Source: Erwinia sp. S63 (lineage in GTDB: Bacteria; Pseudomonadota; Gammaproteobacteria; Enterobacterales; Enterobacteriaceae). Taken from it: DNA of 64,000 nt. The position numbers and the translations under genes are program-made. The DNA lies in assembly GCF_016625195.1 (NCBI RefSeq), contig NZ_JACVUP010000024.1, positions 1 to 64,000 on the forward strand, read 5' to 3'. Positions 34,634 to 43,581 of this stretch are shown here, one piece after another; position 1 is the stretch's first letter, and each line of letters begins with the position of its first letter. The notes below the pieces were generated by a model that was not told the DNA's origin, searched no databases, and saw only the letters and a program-made list of their open reading frames with translations.

Positions 34634-35503
34634 GTGGAATATACAGTCTTAAGTAACAACATAAAGATGCCAATGGCTGGTTTTGGCGTTTTTCAAGTGA
34701 CGGACAAAGAAGAATGCAAGCAGTCTGTATTGAATGCGATAAGGTCAGGCTATCGTCTTATCGACACCGCCGCTGTTTATGGAAATGAGGATGCCGTTGG
34801 TGACGCTGTCCGTGAAGCCATCGCTTCTGGCTTGTGTACTCGTGAAGAATTATTTATCACCTCAAAATTGTGGGTGCAGGACATGGCCGACTTTGACTCG
34901 GCTAAGCAAGGCATTGAAAACTCCTTAAAAAAATCAGGATTAGAATATTTTGACCTCTATTTACTCCATCAGGCAATGCGTGATTATTTCAGCGCGTGGC
35001 GAGCATTAGAAGATGCCTATGATGCAGGGAAACTGAAAGCGATCGGAGTTTCTAACTTTTATGCTCATGTCCTGGCGAACTTCTGCGAAACAGTCAGAAT
35101 TAAACCGATGGTGAATCAGGTTGAGTTACATCCCTATTTCGCACAACCTGACGCGATTGAAACCATGAAGTATTACAACGTTCAGCCAGAAGCTTGGGCT
35201 CCATTAGGAGGCGGGAGACATAAGCCTTTTGAAAATGAGGTCCTTCAGGCGATTGCCGATAACCATAAAAAATCCGTTGCTCAGATTATCCTTCGCTGGA
35301 ATTTACAACGTGGTGTTACAGTCATTCCTAAATCCACAAATATCAAGCGTATTGAAGAGAACATTGCTATCTGGGATTTCTCACTGACGGATGATGAAAT
35401 GACTCAAATAAATTCACTCGATTTAGGCTACGTTGGCGAATCAGTGAAACATTTTAATCCTGCATTTGTTCGCGGTTGTCTGGGTGTAAAAATCCACGAG
35501 TAA
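34634..35503 (+). CDS. Aldo/keto reductase
   Basis: About 289 aa NADPH-dependent carbonyl reductase. The tetrad is visible: D in GYRLIDTAAVYGNE with Y, K in LFITSKLWVQD, and an H position in YFDLYLLHQAM; IPKSTNIKRIEENIAIWDF is the NADPH-binding block. Start uncertain: a GTG at 34634 gives VEYTVLSNNIKMPMAGFG, the usual N-terminus, with GGAG upstream; a GTG at 34553 would add 27 residues with no similarity. A strong terminator follows at 35542. Likely detoxifies aldehydes or ketones. Confidence 0.85.
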   Translation: MEYTVLSNNIKMPMAGFGVFQVTDKEECKQSVLNAIRSGYRLIDTAAVYGNEDAVGDAVREAIASGLCTREELFITSKLWVQDMADFDSAKQGIENSLKKSGLEYFDLYLLHQAMRDYFSAWRALEDAYDAGKLKAIGVSNFYAHVLANFCETVRIKPMVNQVELHPYFAQPDAIETMKYYNVQPEAWAPLGGGRHKPFENEVLQAIADNHKKSVAQIILRWNLQRGVTVIPKSTNIKRIEENIAIWDFSLTDDEMTQINSLDLGYVGESVKHFNPAFVRGCLGVKIHE

Positions 35504-35541
35504 ACCGATTTTATTGGATTAATTGTTGATATAGCTGGTTT

Positions 35542-35579
35542 CTGCCACCTATCATCTTGGTTAGTGTGATAGGTGGCAG
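35542..35579. terminator. Strong bidirectional-type hairpin
   Basis: CTGCCACCTATCA and TGATAGGTGGCAG form a perfect 13-bp stem with a 12-base loop between the convergent aldo/keto reductase and SDR genes. It is 38 bp after the reductase stop. Confidence 0.65.
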
Positions 35580-35714
35580 CGGAAAAGAAAGATGATTGAG
35601 AAGTTGTCTGTATTGCTTATGTCAGCGTGTCCTGAAAATACTCCCCCTCTCTGCCTTCCCTTTCTAGCCCTCTGGTCGCCCATGGCACGACCGGATCGCG
35701 GATTCAGTTAAGAA

Positions 35715-36461
35715 TCATAGTTCCTGAGCGGTAGGTCGGAAGATTATTTCGTTCACCCCTACGTCATCTGGCTCGTTAATAGCGAAGGCAACCATCCTAG
35801 CAAACGTTTCTGGAGGCACGCCGACTTTGCCAACGTAGTCTTGGTTTATAGACTGGATATCTTTATCACTAATGTGATCCAGTAATTCTGTAGTTACCGC
35901 TCCAGGTGAGATAATGGTGGCCCGAATATTGTAACCGGCCACTTCACTTCGAAGACCTTCTGTAAGGGCCCTGACAGCAAATTTTGTTGCTGAATATACG
36001 GCTGAGGCCGGGAAAAGCAGATGCCCAGCAATGGATGCGTTGTTAATGATATGTCCAGATTTCTGGGCTTTCATGTATGGCAATGCTGCCGCGATACCGT
36101 ACAGCACTCCGCGCAGGTTCACATCAATCATCTGATCCCACTCATTGACTTTTGTTTGTTCGAGTAAGGACAGGGGCATTACGCCTGCATTATTAATGAG
36201 CACATCAATACGCCCCCATTTTTCAATTGCAACATTAACAAGTTGTGAGACGCTTTCCTGATTAGTCACGTCTGTGACGACAGCAATTGCCGTGCCTCCA
36301 CTTCTATTTATGTCTGCTGCGAGGGTGTCGATACGGTCCAAACGACGTGCAGCGACAACAACACGGGCCCCTTTCTCAGCCAGATGACGTGCTGCTGCCT
36401 CGCCCATCCCGCTTGAAGCACCCGTAATCACAATAACCTTATCTTTAATATTTTCAGCCAT
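35715..36461 (-). CDS. Short-chain dehydrogenase/reductase
   Basis: 248 aa classical SDR. Cofactor loop TGASSGMGEAAARHLAEKGA (residues 14-33), with VVAARRLDR suggesting NADP(H) preference; NNAGV; catalytic S in NNASIAG, Y-x-x-x-K in YSATK. Closest in style to YdfG/serine-dehydrogenase-like oxidoreductases of broad substrate range. Monocistronic, about 350 bp from the next gene upstream. Confidence 0.88.
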   Translation of the reverse strand: MAENIKDKVIVITGASSGMGEAAARHLAEKGARVVVAARRLDRIDTLAADINRSGGTAIAVVTDVTNQESVSQLVNVAIEKWGRIDVLINNAGVMPLSLLEQTKVNEWDQMIDVNLRGVLYGIAAALPYMKAQKSGHIINNASIAGHLLFPASAVYSATKFAVRALTEGLRSEVAGYNIRATIISPGAVTTELLDHISDKDIQSINQDYVGKVGVPPETFARMVAFAINEPDDVGVNEIIFRPTAQEL

Positions 36462-36809
36462 AAGTCTTCCATTCCGATTGTGTATTTAGACGTAAATTTA
36501 AGCCTATAGTTATAACCGTGGTTAGGCTTTAACAAGCTTATCAGGCAACAATTTGTTTGAGAACTACCGTAAAAATATAACCGTTATGAATCAGGCTTAT
36601 TAATAGCGTTAAATACTCCTGTGCGCAGAATGCAGCCAAGAGGATTTAGTACAATTGAAATCTTTCTTAAGCGTCGTGAGTTTAAGAAAAAATACAGTAA
36701 TAAATCTATACCCCCTACCATAATAGGGTAAAAAACGAATCAAAGCACAAAGTGTACAAGTCAGATATAAAACCAATACTGTTGCCTATAGTTGAATAAA
36801 AATCATCAT
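36462..36809. other. Intergenic region
   Basis: About 350 bp between two genes on the minus strand, with no ORF and no clear hairpin. AT-rich; it must hold the SDR promoter, possibly controlled by the GlxA-type regulator just upstream. Confidence 0.35.
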
Positions 36810-37784
36810 TTAATTTACAACCTGCAACGCATATTCTTTCGGGGTTACGCCACAATTACGCTTAAAAACTCGCCTTAAATGTTCATCCGAACTAAAGCCA
36901 CAATTATGCGCTATCACCTTAATAGTTTTTCCGCCTTCCTCCAATTGTCGGCGTGCCAATTCTATTCGGGAACGCTCGACAAACACTGCAGGTGAACATC
37001 CGACTTCCCGATAAAATACGCGGGTAAAATTACGGGGGCTCATTGCTACTCGCTTCGCCAATTCAACGACTGAATGCGATTTTTCGAGGTTTGTAAGAAT
37101 CCATTGCTGAAGATCGCGAACACTATCGTGTCGGGTCATCTGGCTAGAGAGATGCTGACTGAATTGTGCTTGCCCACCCGGCCGCTTCATAAACACAACC
37201 AGATCGCGGGCTACATCAAGCGCAATGGAGTGTCCCAAGTCTTTTTCAATCAATGCCAGAGCCAAGTCAATAACAGCAGTAACACCTGCTGAAGTCCAAA
37301 GCTTGTCTGAGTTCACAAATATCGCATCATCTTTTACGTCGATGAGTGGATAATTACTCTTCAGCATAGCAGTGGCGCTCCAATGCGTCGTGGCTGGTAA
37401 ACCATTTAGGAGCCCAGCTTCAGCCAGGAAAAAAGTACCCGTGCAGATGCCCGCAAGCAGTTCAATTGGCTTGGCTGCTGCTCGTCTGCACCAATTAACC
37501 AGTTGTGGTTGCTGCACAAGAGATTTTTGGATGTCCCTAGATCCCATTACCAACGCAATATCAGGAAAATCATTCTCACTTAATGATTTTTCAGCTTCAA
37601 GAACTACCAGAGTATCCGATCGGATCATGCCCGCACTAGGAGCACTAAGTGTAATATCATAAACAGGTGGCTTTTTTTCCTGTTCTAATCTGAAATTTGC
37701 GTATTCGAATACGCTCACCGCACTTACTGCTTCGATAGCTTTGAATCCCGGATAAATGATGATATCAACACTTTTCATAGGCAT
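36810..37784 (-). CDS. GlxA-family AraC-type regulator (DJ-1/PfpI domain plus HTH)
   Basis: 324 aa. The N-terminal DJ-1/PfpI-like domain (residues 5-180) contains LLAGICTGTFFLAEAGLLNG with the elbow Cys; the C-terminal AraC domain (about 225-320) contains VVELAKRVAMSPRNFTRVFYREVGCSPAVFVERSRIELARRQLEEG and IAHNCGFSSDEHLRRVFKRN. Such proteins sense small metabolites and activate nearby oxidoreductases or transporters; here the downstream SDR or aldo/keto reductase are candidates. Divergent from the Zur-boxed alcohol dehydrogenase. Confidence 0.9.
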   Translation of the reverse strand: MPMKSVDIIIYPGFKAIEAVSAVSVFEYANFRLEQEKKPPVYDITLSAPSAGMIRSDTLVVLEAEKSLSENDFPDIALVMGSRDIQKSLVQQPQLVNWCRRAAAKPIELLAGICTGTFFLAEAGLLNGLPATTHWSATAMLKSNYPLIDVKDDAIFVNSDKLWTSAGVTAVIDLALALIEKDLGHSIALDVARDLVVFMKRPGGQAQFSQHLSSQMTRHDSVRDLQQWILTNLEKSHSVVELAKRVAMSPRNFTRVFYREVGCSPAVFVERSRIELARRQLEEGGKTIKVIAHNCGFSSDEHLRRVFKRNCGVTPKEYALQVVN

Positions 37785-37926
37785 TAAATTTTTACTCTTA
37801 TAACACTCGGTTATTAATAACGTCTGAAGGAATGCCTACAACCGTAACACTCGGACATTTTCCCCTCTAAAACGGACATCTTTGCGTCCCCCCCTAACAT
37901 CCTCTGACGGTACACATTACCCTTAA

Positions 37927-37941
37927 CGTAATGTTATAACA
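37927..37941. promoter_or_regulatory. Zur-type box before the alcohol dehydrogenase gene
   Basis: CGTAAT-GTT-ATAACA fits the YGYWAY-NNN-RTWRCR pattern of the canonical Zur box TGTTATANTATAACA. It overlaps a perfect 12-bp palindrome ATGTTATAACAT (37931-37942). It ends only 16 bp before the ATG of the zinc-site-depleted alcohol dehydrogenase, well placed for repression when zinc is plentiful. Confidence 0.75.
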
Positions 37942-37957
37942 TAATGGATGCGAAGTA

Positions 37958-39139
37958 ATGAAAACCAGAGCAGCTATAGCGTGGGCGCCAAACCAACCGC
38001 TTGAATTTGAGGAGATCGACCTCGATGGTCCGAAGGATGGTGAAGTACTTGTTCGAATCGTGACAACAAGTCTTTGCCATACAGATGTGTTCACATTGTC
38101 AGGTCGTGACCCGGAAGGTAAGTTTCCTTGTATCCTCGGACACGAAGGGTGTGGGATTGTTGAAGATGTTGGACGAGGTGTCACCTCTGTGAAACCCGGC
38201 GATTATGTCATTCCTCTATACACACCAGAGGACCCAAACTGTCCTTATATCCAATCAGGTAAAACTAACTTATCTCAAAGCATACGCAAAACCCAAGGTG
38301 AAGGGCTCATGCCTGACGGGACCAGCCGTTTTTCCTATAAAGGTAAGACAATATTTCACTATATGGGTACCAGTACCTTCAGTGAATATACTGTTCTACC
38401 CGAAATTGCGGTGGCTAAGATCAGTCAGGATGCTCCACTTGCAAAAGCCTCAATTATGGGTTGTGCCATTCCAACCGGGATTGGTGCAGTCCGTAATACC
38501 GCGAAAGTAAAACCTGGCGATACTGTTGCCGTATTTGGTTTGGGCGCAGTAGGCATGGCTGTTATTCAAGGTGCGGTCATGCAGGGTGCAGGGAGGATCA
38601 TTGGTATTGATGTCAATCCCGCAAAATTTTCTTTGGCTCAATCATTAGGAGCGCATGAGTGCATCAATCCTGCGGACTTTAAACAACCAATCGAACAAGT
38701 CATTGTGGAAATGACCAATGGCGGAGTCGATTTCTCTTTTGAGTGTGTTGGCAATGTCCACTTGATGCGAGCAGCGCTGGAATGTTGCCACAAAGGTTGG
38801 GGTGAAAGCATCATCATTGGTGTTGCCGGAGCCGGGGAAGAAATCGCCACACGGCCGTTTCAGCTAGTGACCGGCCGCGTGTGGCGAGGTTCAGCCTTTG
38901 GCGGAGTGCTCGGCCGCACCGGCCTGCCGAAAATGGTTGATGAATGGTTGAAAGGGGATATTAATGTCGACCCTTACATTACCCATAATATGGGGCACGA
39001 GGCTCTAAACGTGGCTTTTGATTTGCTTAAAAGAGGTGAGGCCATTCGCTCAGTGATTCATTATCAAGAGGGTATGACCATGACCAGTGATATGCCAGGC
39101 GTGATTGTTGACAGATTTGGGAAGACAATCCCAGTCTAA
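37958..39139 (+). CDS. Class III alcohol dehydrogenase / S-(hydroxymethyl)glutathione dehydrogenase paralogue lacking the structural zinc site
   Basis: 393 aa, collinear with E. coli FrmA (369 aa) over most of its length. Catalytic zinc ligands remain: C40 (SLCHTD), H62-E63 (GHEG) and C169 (MGCAIPTGIG); NAD loop FGLGAVGMAV. The structural zinc lobe, normally four Cys in E-C-x2-C-x2-C-x7-C before and after SGKTNL, reads D92, C95, I98, S106: only one Cys is left. A Zur-type box lies just upstream. I read it as a zinc-sparing formaldehyde or alcohol dehydrogenase made under zinc starvation, needing one metal instead of two. The C-terminus is about 25 residues longer than FrmA. hisI follows 131 bp downstream. 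Confidence 0.88.
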   Translation: MKTRAAIAWAPNQPLEFEEIDLDGPKDGEVLVRIVTTSLCHTDVFTLSGRDPEGKFPCILGHEGCGIVEDVGRGVTSVKPGDYVIPLYTPEDPNCPYIQSGKTNLSQSIRKTQGEGLMPDGTSRFSYKGKTIFHYMGTSTFSEYTVLPEIAVAKISQDAPLAKASIMGCAIPTGIGAVRNTAKVKPGDTVAVFGLGAVGMAVIQGAVMQGAGRIIGIDVNPAKFSLAQSLGAHECINPADFKQPIEQVIVEMTNGGVDFSFECVGNVHLMRAALECCHKGWGESIIIGVAGAGEEIATRPFQLVTGRVWRGSAFGGVLGRTGLPKMVDEWLKGDINVDPYITHNMGHEALNVAFDLLKRGEAIRSVIHYQEGMTMTSDMPGVIVDRFGKTIPV

Positions 39140-39202
39140 GCCTGTAGTAAGCGGTATATCGGAGGATTTTGATAAAAAATAATTTATCCGGTTAATTAAA
39201 TT

Positions 39203-39239
39203 AGTGAGGGTAGTTATATAATGAAAAACTACTCTCACT
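39203..39239 (+). promoter_or_regulatory. RNA hairpin in front of hisI
   Basis: AGTGAGGGTAGTT pairs with AACTACTCTCACT (13 bp, one G-U in RNA) around an 11-base loop. It ends 31 bp before the hisI ATG and is not followed by a T-run, so it may be an mRNA stabiliser or processing/attenuation element between adh and hisI rather than a terminator. Confidence 0.45.
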
Positions 39240-39270
39240 TATAAAGGAGTTCATTTTTAATGAGGAAATC

Positions 39271-39687
39271 ATGTTTAATGATATGGAAAAAGCCAGTAAT
39301 GGTCAGCGCTTTGCATTAGATGATGTTATAAGCGCCATCCCCTGGAACAGCCAGGGATTAATCGCTGCCATTGCTCAGCAGTACAATACGAAAGAAGTTT
39401 TGATGCTGGCTTGGATGAATATAGAAGCTTTAAAGGAAACCTTAGTGACCGGCAGAGCCTGTTACTGGTCTCGTTCAAGGAGATGTCTTTGGCGTAAAGG
39501 GGAATCATCTGGGTGTACTCAAGAAATACATGGTATTCATCTTGATTGCGATGGCGATGCAGTTTTGCTCTATGTAGACCAAAAAGGAGGTGGCGCCTGT
39601 CATACTGGACGGACAAGTTGCTTTTACAATAGAATTGATGGTGATGAAATTATTGTTTCAGGTGATCCTGTAAATTTTAAAACTTGA
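39271..39687 (+). CDS. hisI: Phosphoribosyl-AMP cyclohydrolase, stand-alone HisI paralogue
   Basis: 138 aa. Third-step enzyme of histidine synthesis (opens the adenine ring of PR-AMP). EVLMLAWMNIEALKETL, ACYWSRSRRCLWRKGESSG, LDCDGDAVLLYVDQ and ACHTGRTSCFY are the family blocks. C93, C110 and C117 correspond to the three zinc cysteines of archaeal HisI, so this copy keeps the metal ligands. In Enterobacterales the housekeeping activity is in the HisIE fusion, so a separate HisI here is an extra copy, of the type found in Zur regulons. GAGG precedes the ATG. Probably co-transcribed with the Zur-boxed dehydrogenase. Confidence 0.88.
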   Translation: MFNDMEKASNGQRFALDDVISAIPWNSQGLIAAIAQQYNTKEVLMLAWMNIEALKETLVTGRACYWSRSRRCLWRKGESSGCTQEIHGIHLDCDGDAVLLYVDQKGGGACHTGRTSCFYNRIDGDEIIVSGDPVNFKT

Positions 39688-40050
39688 AGCCGTCCCTGCC
39701 TATTTTATTGGGACAGACAAACCTTAGAGAGGTGATAATTTTCAATCAGGCCATGATGGATACTAAAATTGGAATCTGGACCGCCGTGCTTGCGGCGGCC
39801 ATATAATTTAGCAGTAGTAATTTTACCAGTTGATAATAAATCAAATTATAGCGCTTTAAGTCCTGCTGACGAACTCAAAAACTTATTTCAACCGAGTAAT
39901 GCTGACCATATCATTAAAGCAATGATTATATATACGCAACCTCCAAGTGTAGTGGTTTATTATTCAAATAAGCATACCCCATTAATAATAGCCTTAACGT
40001 CATTGGTGAACACCTATAGAGATATGCACTCAATCCAAACCATTTATGCT
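39688..40050. other. Intergenic region with hairpin at 39781-39798
   Basis: CCGCCG-TGCTTG-CGGCGG forms a GC-rich hairpin between the hisI stop and the convergent ABC gene; it may terminate either. A frame of about 100 codons (39769-40089, TTG start) with LPVDNKSNYSALSPADELKNLF overlaps the ABC gene end; I do not recognise it and it may be a remnant. Confidence 0.4.
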
Positions 40051-40815
40051 TTAGTACTTGCAAAGAAACTGCTGAACGCGCGAACTTGAACTTTTTCCGA
40101 AAAATATCTCAGGTTCTTCGTTTGCAATCACGACTCCGCCTTCCATAAAGATCACGCGGTCAGCAACTTCCCTGGCAAATCTCAGTTCGTGCGTCACGAC
40201 AATCATTGTCATGCCTGCCTTGGCTAAATCACGCATAACTGTCAGAACCTCATCCCTTAGCTCCGGATCCAGCGCGGAAGTCGGCTCATCAAAAAAGATA
40301 ACTTCCGGATCCATTGCCAACCCACGTGCGATTGCAACGCGTTGTTTCTGTCCACCGGATAGTTTTGCCGGATAACTGTCGGCCTTCTCAGCCAGTCCAA
40401 CCTGCTTTAGCAATGCGTGACCTCGCTGATTGGCTTGATCTTTATGCAACTTTCGCACGCTAATCAGGCCCTCAGTCACGTTTTCAAGTGCACTTTTATG
40501 CGGGAAGAGGTTGAATGACTGAAACACCATCGCCGTTTTTTGCCGCAAGTGGGTAATTTCATGTTTTTCTGCTCGAGAGAGCGCTTTTCCTTGCTGTACA
40601 CGTATGTGATGACCACATACCTCTATATCACCGCTGTCCGGTTGTTCAAGGAAGTTCAAAGAACGCAGCAGTGTCGTCTTACCAGAACCTGAAGGCCCGA
40701 GAATGACCACCACTTCTCCGGCATAAACCTGAAGGTTTACATCCCGCAGTACGGGCTGCCGGTCAAAAGATTTTGCCAGCGAGGTCACGGAAACTTTAAG
40801 TACTGCTTTGTTCAT
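40051..40815 (-). CDS. Polar amino acid ABC transporter, ATP-binding protein
   Basis: 254 aa. Walker A GPSGSGKTT, Q-loop MVFQSFNLFPH, signature LSGGQKQRVAIARGL, Walker B EVIFFDEPTSALDPE and H-loop VVTHELRFA: the GlnQ/TcyN-type ATPase of polar amino acid uptake systems. Powers import through the permease encoded directly upstream (4-bp overlap). With the binding protein and a cystathionine lyase it forms a four-gene operon; cyst(e)ine or a related sulphur amino acid is the likely cargo (inference from the lyase). Confidence 0.9.
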   Translation of the reverse strand: MNKAVLKVSVTSLAKSFDRQPVLRDVNLQVYAGEVVVILGPSGSGKTTLLRSLNFLEQPDSGDIEVCGHHIRVQQGKALSRAEKHEITHLRQKTAMVFQSFNLFPHKSALENVTEGLISVRKLHKDQANQRGHALLKQVGLAEKADSYPAKLSGGQKQRVAIARGLAMDPEVIFFDEPTSALDPELRDEVLTVMRDLAKAGMTMIVVTHELRFAREVADRVIFMEGGVVIANEEPEIFFGKSSSSRVQQFLCKY

Positions 40816-41462
40816 CGCATATGCCTCGACAAGTGGCCCTCAAGCCAGGTCTGTAGAATGGTGAGCACCTGATTAATCAGCCAGTATATGCATCCCACCA
40901 TCAGGAACATTTCCATATAGCGGAAGGTCGTTGCGCCTACCTGTTCTGCCACGCGCGTCAGCTCCATAACTGTCACCGTGGAGGCCAGTGAGGTGTCCTT
41001 CATTAATGCGATCAAACGGCTGCCGAGCGGCGGCAGGGCAATCCGAAACGCCTGAGGAAGGATGATACGTTTCAGGCTTGTCCAGTACCCCATTCCCATA
41101 GCGTTGCAAGCTTCCCACTGACCTTTATCCACACTGTTAATGCCTGAACGGAAGTTTTCGCTCAGGTAAGAAGCCGAAAACAACGTCAGCGCCGTCAGCG
41201 CGGCGGGAATAGGATCCAGTGTTATGCCCAGCCGGGGAAGGCCAAAGTAAACCAGCAAGATCTGCACTAACAGCGGTGTGCCGCGAAATATTGATACATA
41301 GGTGAAGGCAATGATCCTCAAAATGCGTAGCGCGGAATTCCTCATTAGAGCAATCGCCATACCCAGTATGCTGCCCAGGACAAACGCGCTGAGCCCAAGG
41401 CCCAGCGTGATAACAATGGCCTGTTTCAGCAGCGGCAGCGCGCGCAGAAAAAGCTCATACAT
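40812..41462 (-). CDS. Polar amino acid ABC transporter, permease
   Basis: 216 aa inner-membrane protein with about five hydrophobic segments. The His/Glu/Gln/Arg-type signature FRGTPLLVQILLVYFG and the EAA loop QWEACNAMGMGYWTSLKRIILPQAFRIALPPLG are clear. Partners with the ATPase (4-bp overlap downstream) and the binding protein (1-bp overlap upstream). A single permease gene implies a homodimeric channel, as in cystine systems. Confidence 0.9.
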   Translation of the reverse strand: MYELFLRALPLLKQAIVITLGLGLSAFVLGSILGMAIALMRNSALRILRIIAFTYVSIFRGTPLLVQILLVYFGLPRLGITLDPIPAALTALTLFSASYLSENFRSGINSVDKGQWEACNAMGMGYWTSLKRIILPQAFRIALPPLGSRLIALMKDTSLASTVTVMELTRVAEQVGATTFRYMEMFLMVGCIYWLINQVLTILQTWLEGHLSRHMR

Positions 41463-42286
41463 TATTTGACCTCGGCTTTGGCTTTAGCGATATCATCCAC
41501 CATCTGATAATCAGGCCCGATATAGTGTTGCGAAAGCTTTGAAACAGTGCCGTCGGCAATCATGCCTCTGATTGCTTCGTCAATGGCCGCTTTGAGGCTA
41601 CTGTGCCCTTCTGGCAGCGCAGCGGCAGAGAGCTGATAGGTCAATGGCTGCCCAACAGCTTTAATAGGCAGATTGTTTGCCTTGCGATAGCGCTCGCCAC
41701 CGAAGTAGGAAGAAATCACCGCATCAATGCGTCCTGTCGCCAGATCGTTAAAGACAAGTCCGCCGTTGTCATAAGCGAGGATATCAGAGCGGGTGAGATG
41801 CTCACGCGACCAGGACTCATTAGTAGTCCCTGCCGTGGCACCGACCTTTTTACCTGCTAAATCGTGCTGTTCATGTATATCTTTATTATTGTCCAGCACA
41901 TAGATGCGGAATTCTTCAACGCCGTAGGGTTCTGAGAAATCTACCTGCTTCTCCCGCTCGGGCGTTGGCGTCAGGTCGTTCATCACCAGATCGTATTTAT
42001 CGGTTTTCAGGCCCTCGACGAAATTTTTAAATGTATCCGCTACAAAAGTGATGTGAGGAATGCCGATACGCTTTGTGATTTCCTTCGCCATAGCGACGTC
42101 ATAACCATCCGGCTGGTTCTGATCGTTAATAAAGCTCCACGGGGGGCTGGCCTGGGTATTGGCAATGCGAATATCGCCTCTGGCACGAAGACTGGCCAGC
42201 GAGTTGTCAGCGGAAATAGCGGTAAAACTGCTCAGGGAAAGCATAGCCCCAGTTGCCAGGGCTAAAACACGGCGTTGCATTTTCAT
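41462..42286 (-). CDS. Periplasmic amino acid-binding protein of the ABC transporter
   Basis: 274 aa. Signal peptide MKMQRRVLALATGAMLSLSSFTAISA, then an SBP_bac_3 fold: IRIANTQASPPWSFINDQNQPDGYDVAMAKEI, YDLVMNDLTPTPEREKQVDFSEPY, KVGATAGTTNESW and RIDAVISSYFGG. Family members bind polar amino acids including cystine and glutamine. First structural part of the transporter, 35 bp downstream of the lyase gene. Confidence 0.9.
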   Translation of the reverse strand: MKMQRRVLALATGAMLSLSSFTAISADNSLASLRARGDIRIANTQASPPWSFINDQNQPDGYDVAMAKEITKRIGIPHITFVADTFKNFVEGLKTDKYDLVMNDLTPTPEREKQVDFSEPYGVEEFRIYVLDNNKDIHEQHDLAGKKVGATAGTTNESWSREHLTRSDILAYDNGGLVFNDLATGRIDAVISSYFGGERYRKANNLPIKAVGQPLTYQLSAAALPEGHSSLKAAIDEAIRGMIADGTVSKLSQHYIGPDYQMVDDIAKAKAEVK

Positions 42287-42321
42287 TGTTATACCCTTGT
42301 CTGTCGTCTTGTAAGAAAAAT

Positions 42322-43473
42322 CTAACCGGCAGCCATTTGCCAGGCGTTCAGCGCCTGTTTCAGGTCTGCTATTAGCAGGTCCGGGTCTTCAAGCCCGATA
42401 GAGATGCGAATGATTGCTTCTTGGGTTGGCGTAAACGCCCGTGCCTGCTGCTGACCTGCAGGGTAATAGGCGATGAGGCTATGGGTTCCACCCCAGCTGG
42501 CGCCAATCGGGAAGTGATTTAGCGCGTTAAAGAAAGCGCTGATGGCTTCCTCTTTGCCGGGCTGGAAAATAAATGAAAACAGACAACCACTGCCGCTGAA
42601 CTGTTTTTTCCAGGTTTCATGTCCCGGGTCGCTTTCCAGTACCGGGAATAGCACGCTGTGAATTTGCGGCTGCTCCGCAAGCCAGGCGGCCACTTTTCGC
42701 GTACTGGAACTCTGGTGCTGAAGCCGAAGCGGGAACGTCTCCAGCCCACGCAGTACCAGGAAACAGTCCTCTGGGCTGGTATTCAGTCCCATGATGCTCT
42801 GGGTTTCACGTAGAACCGCATAGTCCTCAGCATTATTCATGCTGATAGTCCCCATTAATAAATCGGAATGTCCTCCAAACATTTTGGTCGCGGCTTCAAT
42901 CGAAAAATCGACACCGTGGTCGAGCGGACGGAAGTAGAGTGGGCTAGCCCAGGTATTATCAAGCATAGTTTTGACGCCATACTTTTTGGCCACCGCAACG
43001 ATTGCCGTGACATCCTGCATTTCCATGGTCACCGTCCCAGGTGCCTCCATACAGATCATCCGGGTGTTAGGACGGATCAGTGCTTCGATCCCACCATCAA
43101 TGGTCGGAGGATAAAACTCGACTTCCACCGCCATCTGGCTCAGCCAATTGCGGGCAAAGGTTTTCAGCGCGCCGTAGCAGGAATCTGAGATGAGCAAATG
43201 GTCACCACCGCGAACGAAAGCCATCACAGACACCATAAGCGCAGCCTGCCCGGAGGGTACAACGATGCAGTGCTGCGCATTTTCCAACGCGGCCACCCGA
43301 CGCTCGAGCTCGCGCGCCGTTGGCGTGCCGGTAATCCCATAGCTGTAGCCATCAGGCTGACGCTCTTTGCGCGCGGCAAATTCCTCAAAGTTATCAAATA
43401 CTACGGTCGAGGCGCGCCAAACGGCAGGAGACAGACTGGCGAATTTCTTATTAGCAGGGTCGATATATTGCAT
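42322..43473 (-). CDS. PLP-dependent cystathionine beta-lyase-like enzyme (Cys/Met metabolism family)
   Basis: 383 aa. VPSGQAALMVSVMAFVRGGDHLLISDSCYG, MLDNTWASPLYFRPLDHGVDFSIEAATKMFGGHSDLLMG (the K in ATKM is the PLP-bound lysine) and SWGGTHSLI place it in the MetC/MetB family, nearest to beta-lyases. It would split cystathionine or cystine-type compounds to release a thiol, pyruvate and ammonia. It heads the operon with the amino-acid ABC transporter, and a LysR gene is divergent 108 bp away, so the unit looks like uptake and breakdown of a sulphur amino acid. Confidence 0.88.
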   Translation of the reverse strand: MQYIDPANKKFASLSPAVWRASTVVFDNFEEFAARKERQPDGYSYGITGTPTARELERRVAALENAQHCIVVPSGQAALMVSVMAFVRGGDHLLISDSCYGALKTFARNWLSQMAVEVEFYPPTIDGGIEALIRPNTRMICMEAPGTVTMEMQDVTAIVAVAKKYGVKTMLDNTWASPLYFRPLDHGVDFSIEAATKMFGGHSDLLMGTISMNNAEDYAVLRETQSIMGLNTSPEDCFLVLRGLETFPLRLQHQSSSTRKVAAWLAEQPQIHSVLFPVLESDPGHETWKKQFSGSGCLFSFIFQPGKEEAISAFFNALNHFPIGASWGGTHSLIAYYPAGQQQARAFTPTQEAIIRISIGLEDPDLLIADLKQALNAWQMAAG

Positions 43474-43581
43474 TTTTTTGGATTTCCACTGGTGTTAGTG
43501 CTGACATTGATTCTCAGGGATGGTTATGATTACAGCAATATCAGAAATTATTTACCTTATAAGCACAGGTTATAGCTTGTC

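Noticed and set aside
39769..40089. 106-codon frame overlapping the ABC ATPase end
   Set aside because: TTG start within a hairpin, overlaps a firm gene on the other strand; kept only as a note.
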